Source: Streptomyces sp. NBC_01317 (GTDB lineage: Bacteria; Actinomycetota; Actinomycetes; Streptomycetales; Streptomycetaceae). From it: DNA of 64,000 nucleotides. Under the pieces are notes generated by a model. That model did no database searches and was not told the DNA's origin. It worked only from the letters and a program-made list of their open reading frames with translations. Made by a program: the position numbers and the translations under genes. The stretch covers positions 1,860,001 to 1,924,000 of the forward strand of contig NZ_CP108393.1 of NCBI RefSeq assembly GCF_035961655.1, read 5' to 3'. This document shows, in pieces, positions 32,730-41,326 of this stretch; positions within the stretch are counted from its first letter, which is position 1; each line of letters begins with the position of its first letter.

Positions 32730-34919
32730 TCAACGCGGTTTGACCTGCTCCCGCTTCACCTCCAGCCCCGCCGGCGCGTCGACGCGCGCGGTGCCGTCGG
32801 CGCCGACCGTGATGTCCAGCCTGCCGCCCGCGACGTCGAAGCCCTCGACGCTGAGGGGCCGGTACGCCTCCGCGAAGGCCGGCGCGACCGTGACCGTACC
32901 GCCCGGGACGTCGGCGGAGAGGCCCAGCACCGACTGGAGTACGAGGACGGACGACGCGGCGGCCCAGGCCTGCGGCCGGCAGGACGCCGGATAGGGCGCG
33001 GGGACCGCGTCGGTGGCCGTGCCGTGCCCGGCGAAGAGTTCGGGGAGACGCGCGTCGAATCCGGCGGAGGCGGTCAGCAAGCCCGCCGCGAGCGGCGCGG
33101 CCGCGTCCGGGAATCCGGCCCTGACCAGCCCGTGCACGGCGATCGCGGTGTCGTGCGGCCAGATCGAACCGATGTGGTAGCCGTACGGGTTGAACCCCAC
33201 GGAGTCGCTGCTCAGGGTCCGCAGACCGTGGCCCGAGTCGAGGTCGGGCGCGCTGATCCGCGCGGCGAGCAGCGCGCTCTCCTCGTGGTCGAGCAGACCC
33301 GTGCCGAGCAGGTGCCCGAAGCCCGAAGTGACCGAGTCCACCGGCCGCTTGTCACGGTCGAGCGCCACCGCGGGGTACGGCCCGCGCGCGTCCTCGACCC
33401 AGAAGCGCTCACGGAAGTTGACGCGCAGCCGGTCGGCCCACTCCTCCCAGCGGTCCGCGCCGGGACGGCCGAAGGCGCGCAGCAGGTCGGCGCCGCCACG
33501 GGCCGCCTCGTACGCGTACGCCTGGACCTCGCACAGCGCGATCGGGGAGTCGGCGAGGCGGCCGTCACGGTGCCTGATGGAGTCGCCGGAGTCCTTCCAG
33601 CCCTGGTTGGCCAGTCCGCGTCCGGTCAGGTCGATGTATTCGAGGAAGCCGTCGCCGTCGGCGTCGCCGTACTCGCTCATCCACCCGAGGGCGGACTCGG
33701 CGTGCGGCAGGAGCTGTTCGACCTGCTCGGGGGCGAGGCCCCAGCGCCAGGCGTCGTGCAGCAGCGTGATCCACAGGGGCGTGGCGTCGACCGTGCCGTA
33801 GTAGCAGGGCGGCAGGGCGAAGGTGTCGTCGAACCGCTGGGCGGCGCGGCGCACTTCGTGCAGGATCTTGCCGGGCTGCTCCTCGGTGTCGGGGTCGGTC
33901 ACGCCGCCCTGGCGGCGCGCGAGGGTGCGCAGCGTACCGGCCGCGAGGTCCGTCCCGAGCGGCAGCAGCATCCGGGCGGCCCACAGCGAGTCGCGGCCGA
34001 AGAGCGTGAGGAACCACGGGGCTCCGGCGGCCAGGAACTGGTCGGCCGGGTCGGCGGGGTCGGTGAGGCGCAGCCGGTCCAGGTCGGCGGTGGACTGGTC
34101 GAGCCAGTGGTCGAAGCGCCGGTCCGCGCTGCGCAGCCGGGGGGTGCGCCAGGGCAGGCTGCCGGCGGGCGGCGCGGGGAACTGGTCGCCCTCGTCGTGG
34201 GCCGCCTCGCAGCGCAGGACGGCGGTCCAGGTCTCGCCGGGCGCCAGTGCGATGTCGTACGTGAGCCGTCCGGACGCCGGGTCGGCGGTCGTGGCGGCGG
34301 GCGTGCTGCCGAGCCGTACGGTGAACGCCTCCTGGGACCAGGCGAGTCCGTCCCCGGTGGCGGTGGCGGGCACGGCAGCGGGGCGGTCACCGGACTTGAC
34401 GCGCTCCATCGGCGCGAGGTCGGTGGTGGCGGTGACGATCAGCTTGACGTGGACGTCCTGCCGTCCCGCGTTGGTGACGTCCAGGGTCTCCGCCAGCTGT
34501 CCGGGGGTGACGTGGCGGCGGCGGCGCAGGGTGACGGCGGGGTCGGGGGTGTGTTCGCCGAGACCGCGCAACACGGCCCGGAAGGAGGCCCGTTCGGCGC
34601 CGTCGAGGCCACCGCGTACGGGTGCGAGCACCACACCTTCGGCCTCGACGGTCAGCCGGGACAGGGCCCGGGTGTCACCGTGGTAGAAGCCGTCGGCACC
34701 AGGGCTTTCCCCGGACAGGACACCGGCACCGGCGCCCGCTCCGGGAAGGTCGCCGATCTGTCCGTCGGCCCGCGAGATCGCGAAGCTCGGCGCGTACAGC
34801 GTGACGCAGGAGTCGTGCAGGAACGGCTGGAGACCGGACGGCCCCTGGGGGTTTCCGTCCGGCGGGCCGCCCCCCTCGACCGGCTTCGTTATGTCGTGGG
34901 TCTTGACAGTGATGTCCAA
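32730..34919 (-). CDS. Glycogen-debranching-type (six-hairpin) glycosidase
   Basis: A 729-residue protein with an N-terminal glycogen-debranching domain (GDE_N_bis type: 'GFYHGDTRALSRLTVEAEG') and an (alpha/alpha)6 catalytic region ('WFLTLFGRDSLWAARMLLPLG', 'DATPLWITLLHDAWRWG', 'GYHIGSIWPHDTAIAVHGL'). Members are annotated as amylo-alpha-1,6-glucosidases, and the true substrate is uncertain. No signal peptide is seen, so it acts on imported sugar. The start is TTG 34919 after a GAGAGG box. It is divergent from a LacI regulator and a sugar ABC operon and shares their operators, so it likely degrades the transported oligosaccharide. Confidence 0.85.
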   Translation of the reverse strand: MDITVKTHDITKPVEGGGPPDGNPQGPSGLQPFLHDSCVTLYAPSFAISRADGQIGDLPGAGAGAGVLSGESPGADGFYHGDTRALSRLTVEAEGVVLAPVRGGLDGAERASFRAVLRGLGEHTPDPAVTLRRRRHVTPGQLAETLDVTNAGRQDVHVKLIVTATTDLAPMERVKSGDRPAAVPATATGDGLAWSQEAFTVRLGSTPAATTADPASGRLTYDIALAPGETWTAVLRCEAAHDEGDQFPAPPAGSLPWRTPRLRSADRRFDHWLDQSTADLDRLRLTDPADPADQFLAAGAPWFLTLFGRDSLWAARMLLPLGTDLAAGTLRTLARRQGGVTDPDTEEQPGKILHEVRRAAQRFDDTFALPPCYYGTVDATPLWITLLHDAWRWGLAPEQVEQLLPHAESALGWMSEYGDADGDGFLEYIDLTGRGLANQGWKDSGDSIRHRDGRLADSPIALCEVQAYAYEAARGGADLLRAFGRPGADRWEEWADRLRVNFRERFWVEDARGPYPAVALDRDKRPVDSVTSGFGHLLGTGLLDHEESALLAARISAPDLDSGHGLRTLSSDSVGFNPYGYHIGSIWPHDTAIAVHGLVRAGFPDAAAPLAAGLLTASAGFDARLPELFAGHGTATDAVPAPYPASCRPQAWAAASSVLVLQSVLGLSADVPGGTVTVAPAFAEAYRPLSVEGFDVAGGRLDITVGADGTARVDAPAGLEVKREQVKPR

Positions 34920-34940
34920 AACAGCAGAACCTCTCAGGCA

Positions 34941-34954
34941 TTGGAGCGTTCCAA
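34941..34954. promoter_or_regulatory. LacI-type operator 1 (TTGGAGCGTTCCAA)
   Basis: This 14-bp near-palindrome is the exact reverse complement of the second site at 34992-35005. It lies 21 bases upstream of the glycosidase start codon. The TTGGArCGyTCCAA pattern with a central CG is typical of LacI/CebR-family operators in Streptomyces. Confidence 0.85.
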
Positions 34955-34991
34955 AGAGCCTAACGACGACCTCAGCTCCCTGACAACACCA

Positions 34992-35005
34992 TTGGAACGC
35001 TCCAA
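34992..35005. promoter_or_regulatory. LacI-type operator 2 (TTGGAACGCTCCAA)
   Basis: The second copy of the operator lies 39 bases upstream of the lacI-type gene and 51 bp centre-to-centre from operator 1. The pair covers both divergent promoters, so the regulator should repress itself with its operon and the glycosidase gene. Confidence 0.85.
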
Positions 35006-35044
35006 TAACTTCATCCACTCGCCCAGTCGGTTCCGGAGAGAGAC

Positions 35045-36100
35045 ATGGTCCGCACCCCCAACACCCCTTCGCCCAAGGCCGGTCCGGTGACCCTGGCCAT
35101 GGTCGCGCGACGGGCCGGGGTCTCTCCGCAAACCGTCTCAAACGCCCTCAACTCCCCCGATCTCCTGCGCCCCGAGACCCTGGAGCGGGTGCGCAGGACC
35201 ATCGACGAGATGGGCTACCGTCCGCACCGGGCGGCACAGACCCTCCGTACCCGTTCCAGCAAACTCATCGGGTACGGAATCCGGCCCACCGCGCCGGGCG
35301 CGTCCGCCCCGGTCATGGACCGCTTCCTGCATGCCCTGTCCCAGACCGCCGACGAGGCCGGTTACCGGATCCTGCTGTTCGCCTCACCCCCGCCCGAGGG
35401 TCCTGACGCCCTCGACGGATACGAGGAACTGCTCGATCTGCACCATGTGGACGGGTTTGTGCTCAGCGGCACCGACCGGGGCGACCAGCGCCAGGCCTGG
35501 CTCCAGAAGCGTGATGTTCCGTTTGTCGGCTTCGGCCGGATGTGGGCGGGGCGTCAGATCGGCGACTGGGTCGATGTCGACGGCGCCTCGGGCACGGACG
35601 CCGCCGTCGAGCACCTGGTGGCGCGCGGGCACCGGAAGATCGCGTTCCTGGGCTGGCCGCGCGGCTCCGGGGTCGGCGACGACCGTGCGGAGGGCTGGCA
35701 GCGCGCCATGCGCCGGCACGGTCTGCCGGTACGGAGCCGGCGCGCGTACAGCGTGGACGACGTCGCGTCGGCGCAGGCCGCCGCCGTACCCCTGCTCGAA
35801 GCGGGCGCCACGGCGGTGATCGCGGCGAGCGACATGCTCGCGCTCGGCTGCTACCACGCGCTGCGGGAGCGCGGGGCCGTACCGGGAGCGGACGTCGCCG
35901 TCGTCGGCTTCGACGACTCCCCGACGGCCGCGCTCCTCTCGCCGGGCCTGTCCACCGTCGCCCAGCCGCTGGAGGCTGTCGGCCGCGAGTGTGTACGGCT
36001 GCTGCTGGCCCGGATGGGAGAGCCCGGCCGGGCACCCGAGCGGGTTCTGCTCGAACCGTCACTCGTCGTACGGCACAGCACGCCGGCGTTACGCGACTGA
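35045..36100 (+). CDS. LacI-family transcriptional regulator
   Basis: A 351-residue regulator. The helix-turn-helix and hinge are 'VTLAMVARRAGVSPQTVSNALNSP', with 'RPHRAAQTLRTRSSKLIGYG' after it, then a periplasmic-binding-like effector domain ('DGFVLSGTDRGD', 'GHRKIAFLGWPRGSGVG', 'AIVGFDDSP'-type 'VVGFDDSPTAALLSPGL'). Start ATG 35045 follows GGAGAGAG. It should bind the two operators just upstream and be released by an oligosaccharide. Its third-last sense codon is TTA (in 'PALRD'), so full-length translation may need bldA tRNA. The binding-protein gene follows after about 150 bases. Confidence 0.92.
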   Translation: MVRTPNTPSPKAGPVTLAMVARRAGVSPQTVSNALNSPDLLRPETLERVRRTIDEMGYRPHRAAQTLRTRSSKLIGYGIRPTAPGASAPVMDRFLHALSQTADEAGYRILLFASPPPEGPDALDGYEELLDLHHVDGFVLSGTDRGDQRQAWLQKRDVPFVGFGRMWAGRQIGDWVDVDGASGTDAAVEHLVARGHRKIAFLGWPRGSGVGDDRAEGWQRAMRRHGLPVRSRRAYSVDDVASAQAAAVPLLEAGATAVIAASDMLALGCYHALRERGAVPGADVAVVGFDDSPTAALLSPGLSTVAQPLEAVGRECVRLLLARMGEPGRAPERVLLEPSLVVRHSTPALRD

Positions 36101-36254
36101 GCAGCCGCCACGCCGAGCCGCCACCACTGAGCCACGGGGCCCCGGCGCCCCTGCTCACCCATGCCCTCCGGGCCCCTCGAACGCCACCCCCCTCTCTCAC
36201 AGCGCGCCTTCAGGGCAGCTGAGCCGCACGTTTCATCCCCCTATGGAGGAATTC

Positions 36255-37499
36255 ATGGCCCGCCACACGGCCTTCGCCGCCCTCGCCGCCTGCGCGGCGC
36301 TGCTGACCGCGACAGGATGTTCGTCCGGTTTCGACAGCGGCAAGGAGCCCGCACAGGAGAAGTCCGAGAAGCAGAAACTGACCGTCCTGATCGCCACCTC
36401 GGGGGACGCCGAGACCCAGGCCGTCAAGACCGCCGCCGCCGCGTACGCGAAGAAGTCCGGCAACTCCGTGACCGTCGAGGTCGCCAAGGACATGAACCAG
36501 CAGCTGGCCCAGTCCTTCGCCGGGAACAAGCCGCCGGACGTCTTCTACGTCAACTCCGACCAGTTCGCCAACTACGCCAAGGGCGGCTCGCTCTACCCGT
36601 ACGGCGACCAGATCTCCGACGCGGACGACTTCTCGGAGCAGCTGCGCTCGTCGTTCTCGTACGACAACAAGCTGATGTGTCTGCCCAAGGACACCTCGAC
36701 CCTCGGCCTGGCGATCAACTCCGACCTGTGGAAGAAGGCCGGGCTGACCGAGAAGGACTACCCGACCACCTGGGAGCAGCTGCGGACCGTCGCGGACAAG
36801 CTCACGGGCGACGGCGTCACCGGCCTGGTGACCAGTGACGAGTACCAGCGTCTCGGTGTCTTCATGCGGCAGGCGGGCGGCTGGGTCACCGACGCGGGCC
36901 AGACGAAGATGACCGCCGACACGGCGGAGAACGCCGAGGGGCTGAGCTTCGTACAGGACCTCCTCAAGTCCGGTTCGATGAAGTTCGCCAAGGCGGTCGA
37001 CACCAGCTGGGGCGGTGAGGCGCTCGGCAAGGGCAAGGCCGCGATGACCATCGAGGGCAACTGGCTCGAAGGCGGCATGAAGCTCGACTACCCGGACGTC
37101 GACTACCAGATCCTGCCGCTGCCCGCCGGTCCCGCCGGGAAGGGCACCCTCGCCTTCAGCACCTGCTGGGGTGTCGCCGCCGACAGCGCGCACCACGAGG
37201 CGAGTGTCGACCTGGTCAAGTCGCTCAGCTCGGCGAAGCAGCAGCTGGCCTTCGCCGACGCGTTCGGTGTGATGCCGAGCCGTACGAGCGCGCTCACGTC
37301 CTTCGCCGAGCAGCACCCCCAGGCCAAGGCGTGGGTCGACGGCAGCGCGTACGCGCAGGGCCCGGTCACGATCGCGGGCTTCGACAAGGTGCTCAGCCAG
37401 TTCAACACCGAGCTCCAGTCCCTGCGCACGGCCGATCCGAAGAAGATCCTGGCCGACCTCCAGCGCAACGGCGAACAGGCCATAGCGAAGGGCAACTGA
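36255..37499 (+). CDS. Sugar ABC transporter substrate-binding lipoprotein
   Basis: A 414-residue extracellular binding protein. It has a lipoprotein signal 'LAACAALLTATGCSS' with the lipid-modified Cys at 22, then the MalE-type fold: 'LTVLIATSGDAETQAVKTAA', 'PPDVFYVNSDQFANYAKGG', 'AINSDLWKKAGLTEKDYPTTW', 'GKAAMTIEGNW' and 'VMPSRTSAL'. It captures an oligosaccharide for the two permeases downstream. ATG 36255 has GGAGG at 36245-36249. Five bases separate it from the first permease gene. The specific sugar is unknown, but the LacI/debranching-type neighbour points to an alpha-glucan oligosaccharide. Confidence 0.92.
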   Translation: MARHTAFAALAACAALLTATGCSSGFDSGKEPAQEKSEKQKLTVLIATSGDAETQAVKTAAAAYAKKSGNSVTVEVAKDMNQQLAQSFAGNKPPDVFYVNSDQFANYAKGGSLYPYGDQISDADDFSEQLRSSFSYDNKLMCLPKDTSTLGLAINSDLWKKAGLTEKDYPTTWEQLRTVADKLTGDGVTGLVTSDEYQRLGVFMRQAGGWVTDAGQTKMTADTAENAEGLSFVQDLLKSGSMKFAKAVDTSWGGEALGKGKAAMTIEGNWLEGGMKLDYPDVDYQILPLPAGPAGKGTLAFSTCWGVAADSAHHEASVDLVKSLSSAKQQLAFADAFGVMPSRTSALTSFAEQHPQAKAWVDGSAYAQGPVTIAGFDKVLSQFNTELQSLRTADPKKILADLQRNGEQAIAKGN

Positions 37500-37504
37500 G
37501 CCCG

Positions 37505-38569
37505 ATGTCCCTCCGCCCGACAAGCTCGCGGCGCGGCGGGCGCGACCGGGACGGCGCATGGGGCTGGCTCTTCGTCAGCCCCATGGTGCTCGTCCTCGGC
37601 TCGTTCCTGGTGCTGCCGATCCTCATGGCGCTCTGGGTGAGCCTGCTGCACTGGGACGGGCAGTCCAACCCGTTCTCCGGCCAGGCCGATTTCGTGGGCC
37701 TGGACAACTACCGCACGCTCTTCACCCAGGACGGTCTCGACCGCACGCTCTTCGCGACCGCCCTGCGCAACAACGCGTACTACGTCCTGCTGACGGTGCC
37801 GTTGCAGACCGGACTGGCGCTGGGCCTGGCCCTGATCGTCAACCAGCGGATGCTGCGCGGCCGCGGGCCGCTCCGTACGATCTTCTTCTTCCCGTCCGTC
37901 ACCAGCTCGATCGCCGTCGCGACGGTGTTTCTCTTCCTCTTCCAGGGAAGCGGGGCCGTCAACGCCCTGCTGTCGTGGATCGGGGTGAAGGGGCCGAACT
38001 GGTTCGCCGATCCGCGCGGGGTGCTCTCGCTGGTCCTCGGCGGGCTCGGCGTCATCGATCCCGAGCACCCCACCGGGCTGCTGGCCGAGCACTCCGTGAT
38101 GGGACTGTCGTGGTTCGAGTGGCTGTCGGGTCCTTCGATCGCGATGTGCACGATCATCCTGCTGGCCGTGTGGACGACGTCGGGCACGTTCATGCTGATC
38201 TTCCTCGCGGCGCTCCAGGACATCCCGCGTGAGCTGGAGGAGACGGCGGCCCTGGAAGGGGTCAACCGCCGCCAGCTGCTGCGGTACGTGACCCTGCCCG
38301 CGCTGCGTCCCGTGCTGTTCCTGGTGCTCACCCTGGGCCTGATCTCCACCTGGCAGGTCTTCGACCAGGTGTACGTGATGGGTCAGGGCGCCCCGGGCAA
38401 CACCACGCTCACGCCCGCGTTCCTGTCGTACTCCGCGGGCTTCGACAACGCCGACTTCGGCCAGGGCTCGGCGATCGCGTTTGTCCTGCTCGCCCTGATC
38501 CTCGTGCTGACCGGCTTCCAGCGCTGGGCGCTGCGGGAGCGCGGCGTACGCACCGGGAGGAAGCGATGA
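37505..38569 (+). CDS. Sugar ABC transporter permease (MalF-like)
   Basis: A 354-residue inner-membrane permease starting at ATG 37505. About six to eight hydrophobic segments are seen. The EAA loop that contacts the ATPase is 'LEETAALEGVNRRQLLRYVTLP' pattern (about 238-260). A longer loop between helices ('GPNWFADPRGVLSLVLGG', 'DPEHPTGLLAEHSVMGLSW') resembles the extended MalF periplasmic segment. It pairs with the next permease, whose ATG overlaps its stop. No ATPase gene is encoded here, so it probably shares the genome's MsiK-type multiple-sugar ATPase, as is known for Streptomyces. Confidence 0.92.
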   Translation: MSLRPTSSRRGGRDRDGAWGWLFVSPMVLVLGSFLVLPILMALWVSLLHWDGQSNPFSGQADFVGLDNYRTLFTQDGLDRTLFATALRNNAYYVLLTVPLQTGLALGLALIVNQRMLRGRGPLRTIFFFPSVTSSIAVATVFLFLFQGSGAVNALLSWIGVKGPNWFADPRGVLSLVLGGLGVIDPEHPTGLLAEHSVMGLSWFEWLSGPSIAMCTIILLAVWTTSGTFMLIFLAALQDIPRELEETAALEGVNRRQLLRYVTLPALRPVLFLVLTLGLISTWQVFDQVYVMGQGAPGNTTLTPAFLSYSAGFDNADFGQGSAIAFVLLALILVLTGFQRWALRERGVRTGRKR

Positions 38570-39456
38570 GTACCACGAGCGAGAAGCAGGGACGGCCCGT
38601 GCTCGGGCGGTTCCCCGTAGCGCTGCGGGTGCTGGGATACGCGCTGGTGGTGGGGGTGGCGCTGCTCTATCTGCTGCCGTTCGTGCTCCAGTTGGTGACC
38701 GGCTTCAAGACGGATCCGGACGCTGCCGCGAATCCGCTGTCGCTGCTGCCCACGACTCCGACGACGGCCGCCTACCAGCGGCTGTTCGGGCTGAGCGAGG
38801 CCGCGGACGGGGTGCCGTTCCTGCGCTGGCTCGGCAACTCGGCGTTTGTCGCCGTGGTGGTGACCGGGGGCCGGGTGCTGTTCGACTCGATGGCGGGGTA
38901 CGCGCTGGCGCGGCTGCGCTTCCGGGGCCGTTCGGTGCTGTTCACGTTTGTCCTCGCGGTGATGGCGGTGCCCGGAGTGGCGCTGCTCATCCCGAAGTTC
39001 CTGGTGCTGAACACGTTCGGGATCTTCGACACGTACACCGGCATGATCCTGCCGCTGATGGTGGACGCGGCGGGCATCTTCATCATGAAGCAGTTCTTCG
39101 AGTCGGTGCCGCGTGAGGTGGAGGAGGCCGCGAAGGTCGACGGGGCGGGGGTGTTCCGGATCTTCTGGTCCGTCGTGCTGCCGATGGCGCGGCCGGCGCT
39201 GATCACCCTGACGATCCTGTCGTTCCAGGGGTCGTGGAACGAGTTCACGCACTTCCTGGTCGCCACGCAGTCCGGTCAGTACGAGACCCTCACCACGGGT
39301 CTGGCCCGGTTTGTCTCGGGTGGCCTGGGCGGCGGTACGCAGTACCCGCTCAAGCTGGCGGCGGCGCTGCTGTCCACCCTTCCGGTGGCCGCGCTGTTCT
39401 TCTGCTTCCAGCGCTACTTCGTGAGCGGGGCGAACGCGGGGGCCGTGAAGGAGTGA
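38566..39456 (+). CDS. Sugar ABC transporter permease (MalG-like)
   Basis: A 296-residue permease overlapping the MalF-like gene by four bases (ATGA). Six membrane helices are predicted. The EAA loop is 'VEEAAKVDGAGVFRIFWSVVLP' pattern (about 186-206). 'SMAGYALARLRFRGRSVLF' is the usual family block before it. It forms the heterodimeric channel with the preceding permease. It is the last gene of the operon and is followed by a strong hairpin terminator. Confidence 0.92.
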   Translation: MSTTSEKQGRPVLGRFPVALRVLGYALVVGVALLYLLPFVLQLVTGFKTDPDAAANPLSLLPTTPTTAAYQRLFGLSEAADGVPFLRWLGNSAFVAVVVTGGRVLFDSMAGYALARLRFRGRSVLFTFVLAVMAVPGVALLIPKFLVLNTFGIFDTYTGMILPLMVDAAGIFIMKQFFESVPREVEEAAKVDGAGVFRIFWSVVLPMARPALITLTILSFQGSWNEFTHFLVATQSGQYETLTTGLARFVSGGLGGGTQYPLKLAAALLSTLPVAALFFCFQRYFVSGANAGAVKE

Positions 39457-39497
39457 GAGGCCCCGGGCGGTCCCCCGCGGGGGTGCCTTCCGCGTGA

Positions 39498-39527
39498 CAG
39501 GCCGGTCGGCGGGGGCCGACCGGCCTG
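39498..39527 (+). terminator. Terminator of the sugar ABC operon
   Basis: A perfect 13-bp stem CAGGCCGGTCGGC with its complement and a GGGG loop begins 42 bases after the MalG-like stop. There is no U-tract, as is usual for Streptomyces terminators. Confidence 0.85.
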
Positions 39528-39578
39528 TGCGGTGGTGGGGGGCTGGGGTGCTGGGGGGCGATGCTCGTACGGAACGGG

Positions 39579-39860
39579 TCAGCTGAGCAGGACCTGACCG
39601 TGCTTGACCACGTCCGAGCCGCCCTTCACGACGCCCTTGACCGCGCCGACCTTCTTGCCGAGGAGCCCGTCCGCCACCGGCTTGGCCTTTTCGCCGACGG
39701 TGGCGGCGGTCTGCGCCGCGCTGCTCAGGGTGGTGCCGAAGTCGGCCGACTGCGCGGCCTGCGCGCTCTGCGCGGCCTGGGCGGCGGGGGCGACGGCGGC
39801 GACGGCGGCGAGGAGGGCGGAGCCCGCCGCGGCGGCGGTGAGGATTCGACGTACGTTCAT
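39579..39860 (-). CDS. Small secreted hypothetical protein
   Basis: A 93-residue protein with a clear Sec signal peptide ('MNVRRILTAAAAGSALLAAV', cleavage near Ala-Gln-Ala at about 29). The mature part starts with an Ala/Gln/Ser stretch ('AAQSAQAAQSADFG') and continues 'VGEKAKPVADGLLGKKVGAVKG', a basic amphipathic run ending 'DVVKHGQVLLS'. It resembles short exported Streptomyces proteins without a known role, and no family is assigned. ATG 39860 is the only start giving a signal peptide. Confidence 0.62.
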   Translation of the reverse strand: MNVRRILTAAAAGSALLAAVAAVAPAAQAAQSAQAAQSADFGTTLSSAAQTAATVGEKAKPVADGLLGKKVGAVKGVVKGGSDVVKHGQVLLS

Positions 39861-39938
39861 GATCGATACAACGCGCGGGACGCCAGGAGGACACGCGGAG
39901 TCGGGGTGACGGCCGTGGATGCCGCCCAGGACGACGCG

Positions 39939-39980
39939 GAGAGTGCGCGGCTCCCGGGGTTCCGGGGGCCGCGCACTCTC
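39939..39980 (-). terminator. Terminator of the chitinase gene
   Basis: A 13-bp perfect stem (GAGAGTGCGCGGC with its complement) and 16-base loop lie 22 bases downstream of the minus-strand chitinase stop. Confidence 0.8.
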
Positions 39981-40002
39981 GGGGTACTTCAGGGGTCGGG
40001 CG

Positions 40003-41136
40003 TCAGCAGTACAGGTTGGCGCCCGGCGCGACACCCAGGATCTGGGTGAAGCGGTTGTAGGCGTCGACCCGGCTCTGGACCTGCGCCGGGTTCCTGCCGT
40101 CGCACTCCAGCGAGCCGTTGATGCTGCGGATCGTCTGGCCGAAACCGGCGCCGTTGACCATCGCGTTGTGCGGGGTCATCGTGCCCGGGCCGCTCTGGGT
40201 GTTCCAGTACCAGAGACCGGTCTTCCAGGCGACGGCGGAGTCGTTCTGGACGAGCCACGGGTTGTTGAGCAGGTCGATGCCGAGCGCGTCGCCCGCGGCC
40301 TTGTAGTTGAAGTTCCAGCTCAGCTGGATCGGGCCACGGCCGTAGTACGCGGCCTGGCCGGCGGGGCAGCCGTAGGACTGGTTCGGGTCGCAGTAGTGGG
40401 GGTAGTTGGCCTGGTTGATCTCCACCACGTACACGAGACCGCCGGTCTCGTGGTTGACGTTGGCGAGGAAGGCCGCGGCCTCCTGGCGCTGGGTCGTGGT
40501 GCTGCCCGTCTTGGTGAAGCCCGGGTAGGCGCTGAGCGCGTTGGTCAGACCGCTGTAGGAGTAGAACGAGTTCCGGTTCGGGAACATCTGGTTGAACTGG
40601 GCTTCACTGACGACGAAGCCGCCGGTGGGAGGGGGCGTGGAGCCGCCGGAGGGCGTGTTCCACTTCTGGTTGGCGGCGCCGGTGCAGGTCCAGATCTGGA
40701 TGCGCGCGCCGTTGGCTGAGGTGTTGCCCGTGACGTCGAGGCACTTGTTCGCCGTCGGGTTGACGATGTCCTTGGCGCCGGAGATCGCCCACTTCTGGTT
40801 CGCGCTGCCGGCGCAGTCCCAGATCTGGAGCTTGGTGCCGTCGGCGGTGCCGCGCTCGACGAGGTCCAGACACTTGCCCAGGGCGCGCAGGGTTCCGTCG
40901 CCGGCGACGGTCCACTGCTGTGCCGCGCTGCCGTTGCAGTCGTAGAGCTGTACGGCGGTGCCGTTCGCGCTGCTCGCGGCCGCGACATCCAAGCACTTGC
41001 CGGCGATGCCGGTGATGCTGCCGACCGGGTCGGCGGCGGACGCCGGCACGGTGAGAGTGACCGAGAAGAGAGCCGCCACGGCAAGCGCGACGGCGGTACG
41101 GGCAAGGGTGAGACCCCTGAGCGATTTTCTTATCAT
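40003..41136 (-). CDS. Secreted GH19 chitinase with ricin-B lectin domain
   Basis: A 377-residue secreted protein. A signal peptide (about 1-34, ending 'VPASAADP') is followed by a ricin-type beta-trefoil (CBM13) with three Gln-x-Trp repeats ('AAQQWTV', 'NQKWAIS', 'NQKWNTP'), each after a Cys-Leu-Asp motif. A Gly/Ser/Pro linker and a GH19 catalytic domain come next. The catalytic Glu is in 'NVNHETGGLVYV', and 'AAYYGRGPIQLSWNFNY' and the final Cys are conserved. It hydrolyses chitin by inversion. The DasR-type site upstream fits N-acetylglucosamine control. ATG 41136 starts the signal peptide. Confidence 0.93.
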   Translation of the reverse strand: MIRKSLRGLTLARTAVALAVAALFSVTLTVPASAADPVGSITGIAGKCLDVAAASSANGTAVQLYDCNGSAAQQWTVAGDGTLRALGKCLDLVERGTADGTKLQIWDCAGSANQKWAISGAKDIVNPTANKCLDVTGNTSANGARIQIWTCTGAANQKWNTPSGGSTPPPTGGFVVSEAQFNQMFPNRNSFYSYSGLTNALSAYPGFTKTGSTTTQRQEAAAFLANVNHETGGLVYVVEINQANYPHYCDPNQSYGCPAGQAAYYGRGPIQLSWNFNYKAAGDALGIDLLNNPWLVQNDSAVAWKTGLWYWNTQSGPGTMTPHNAMVNGAGFGQTIRSINGSLECDGRNPAQVQSRVDAYNRFTQILGVAPGANLYC

Positions 41137-41165
41137 CTCGACTGGATGTATCCCTTCACGCCATT

Positions 41166-41194
41166 AAGTACGGTTCGGGGCCGAACCGTTACTT
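41166..41194. promoter_or_regulatory. Palindrome upstream of the chitinase gene
   Basis: ACGGTTCGG-GG-CCGAACCGT (41170-41189) is a perfect inverted repeat, flanked by AAGT/ACTT that extends the symmetry with a one-base bulge. It lies 30-58 bases upstream of the chitinase ATG, in the likely leader. It could be an operator or an RNA hairpin. Confidence 0.55.
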
Positions 41195-41258
41195 GTAGAG
41201 AAGCCGTCATGGCGCAACGAGCCGCCACACGCGAAGCTTGCGACGGGAGTCAACCGGC

Positions 41259-41274
41259 ATTGGTCTAGACTTGT
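41259..41274. promoter_or_regulatory. DasR-responsive element (dre-like) at the chitinase promoter
   Basis: ATTGGTCTAGACTTGT matches 12 of 16 positions of the dre consensus ACTGGTCTAGACCACT, including the whole core TGGTCTAGAC. It lies 123 bases upstream of the chitinase ATG and overlaps a TTGACA hexamer on the minus strand (41272-41277). DasR is known to repress chitinase genes until amino-sugar phosphates accumulate. Confidence 0.75.
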
Positions 41275-41326
41275 CAAGAACTCAACAAACGAACACCTGT
41301 CCTCAACACCCTTCTGGCCTGCTGTT

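Noticed and set aside
35991..36254. N-terminal extension of the binding-protein frame
   Set aside because: It overlaps the lacI-type gene. The GGAGG site and lipoprotein signal fix the start at 36255.
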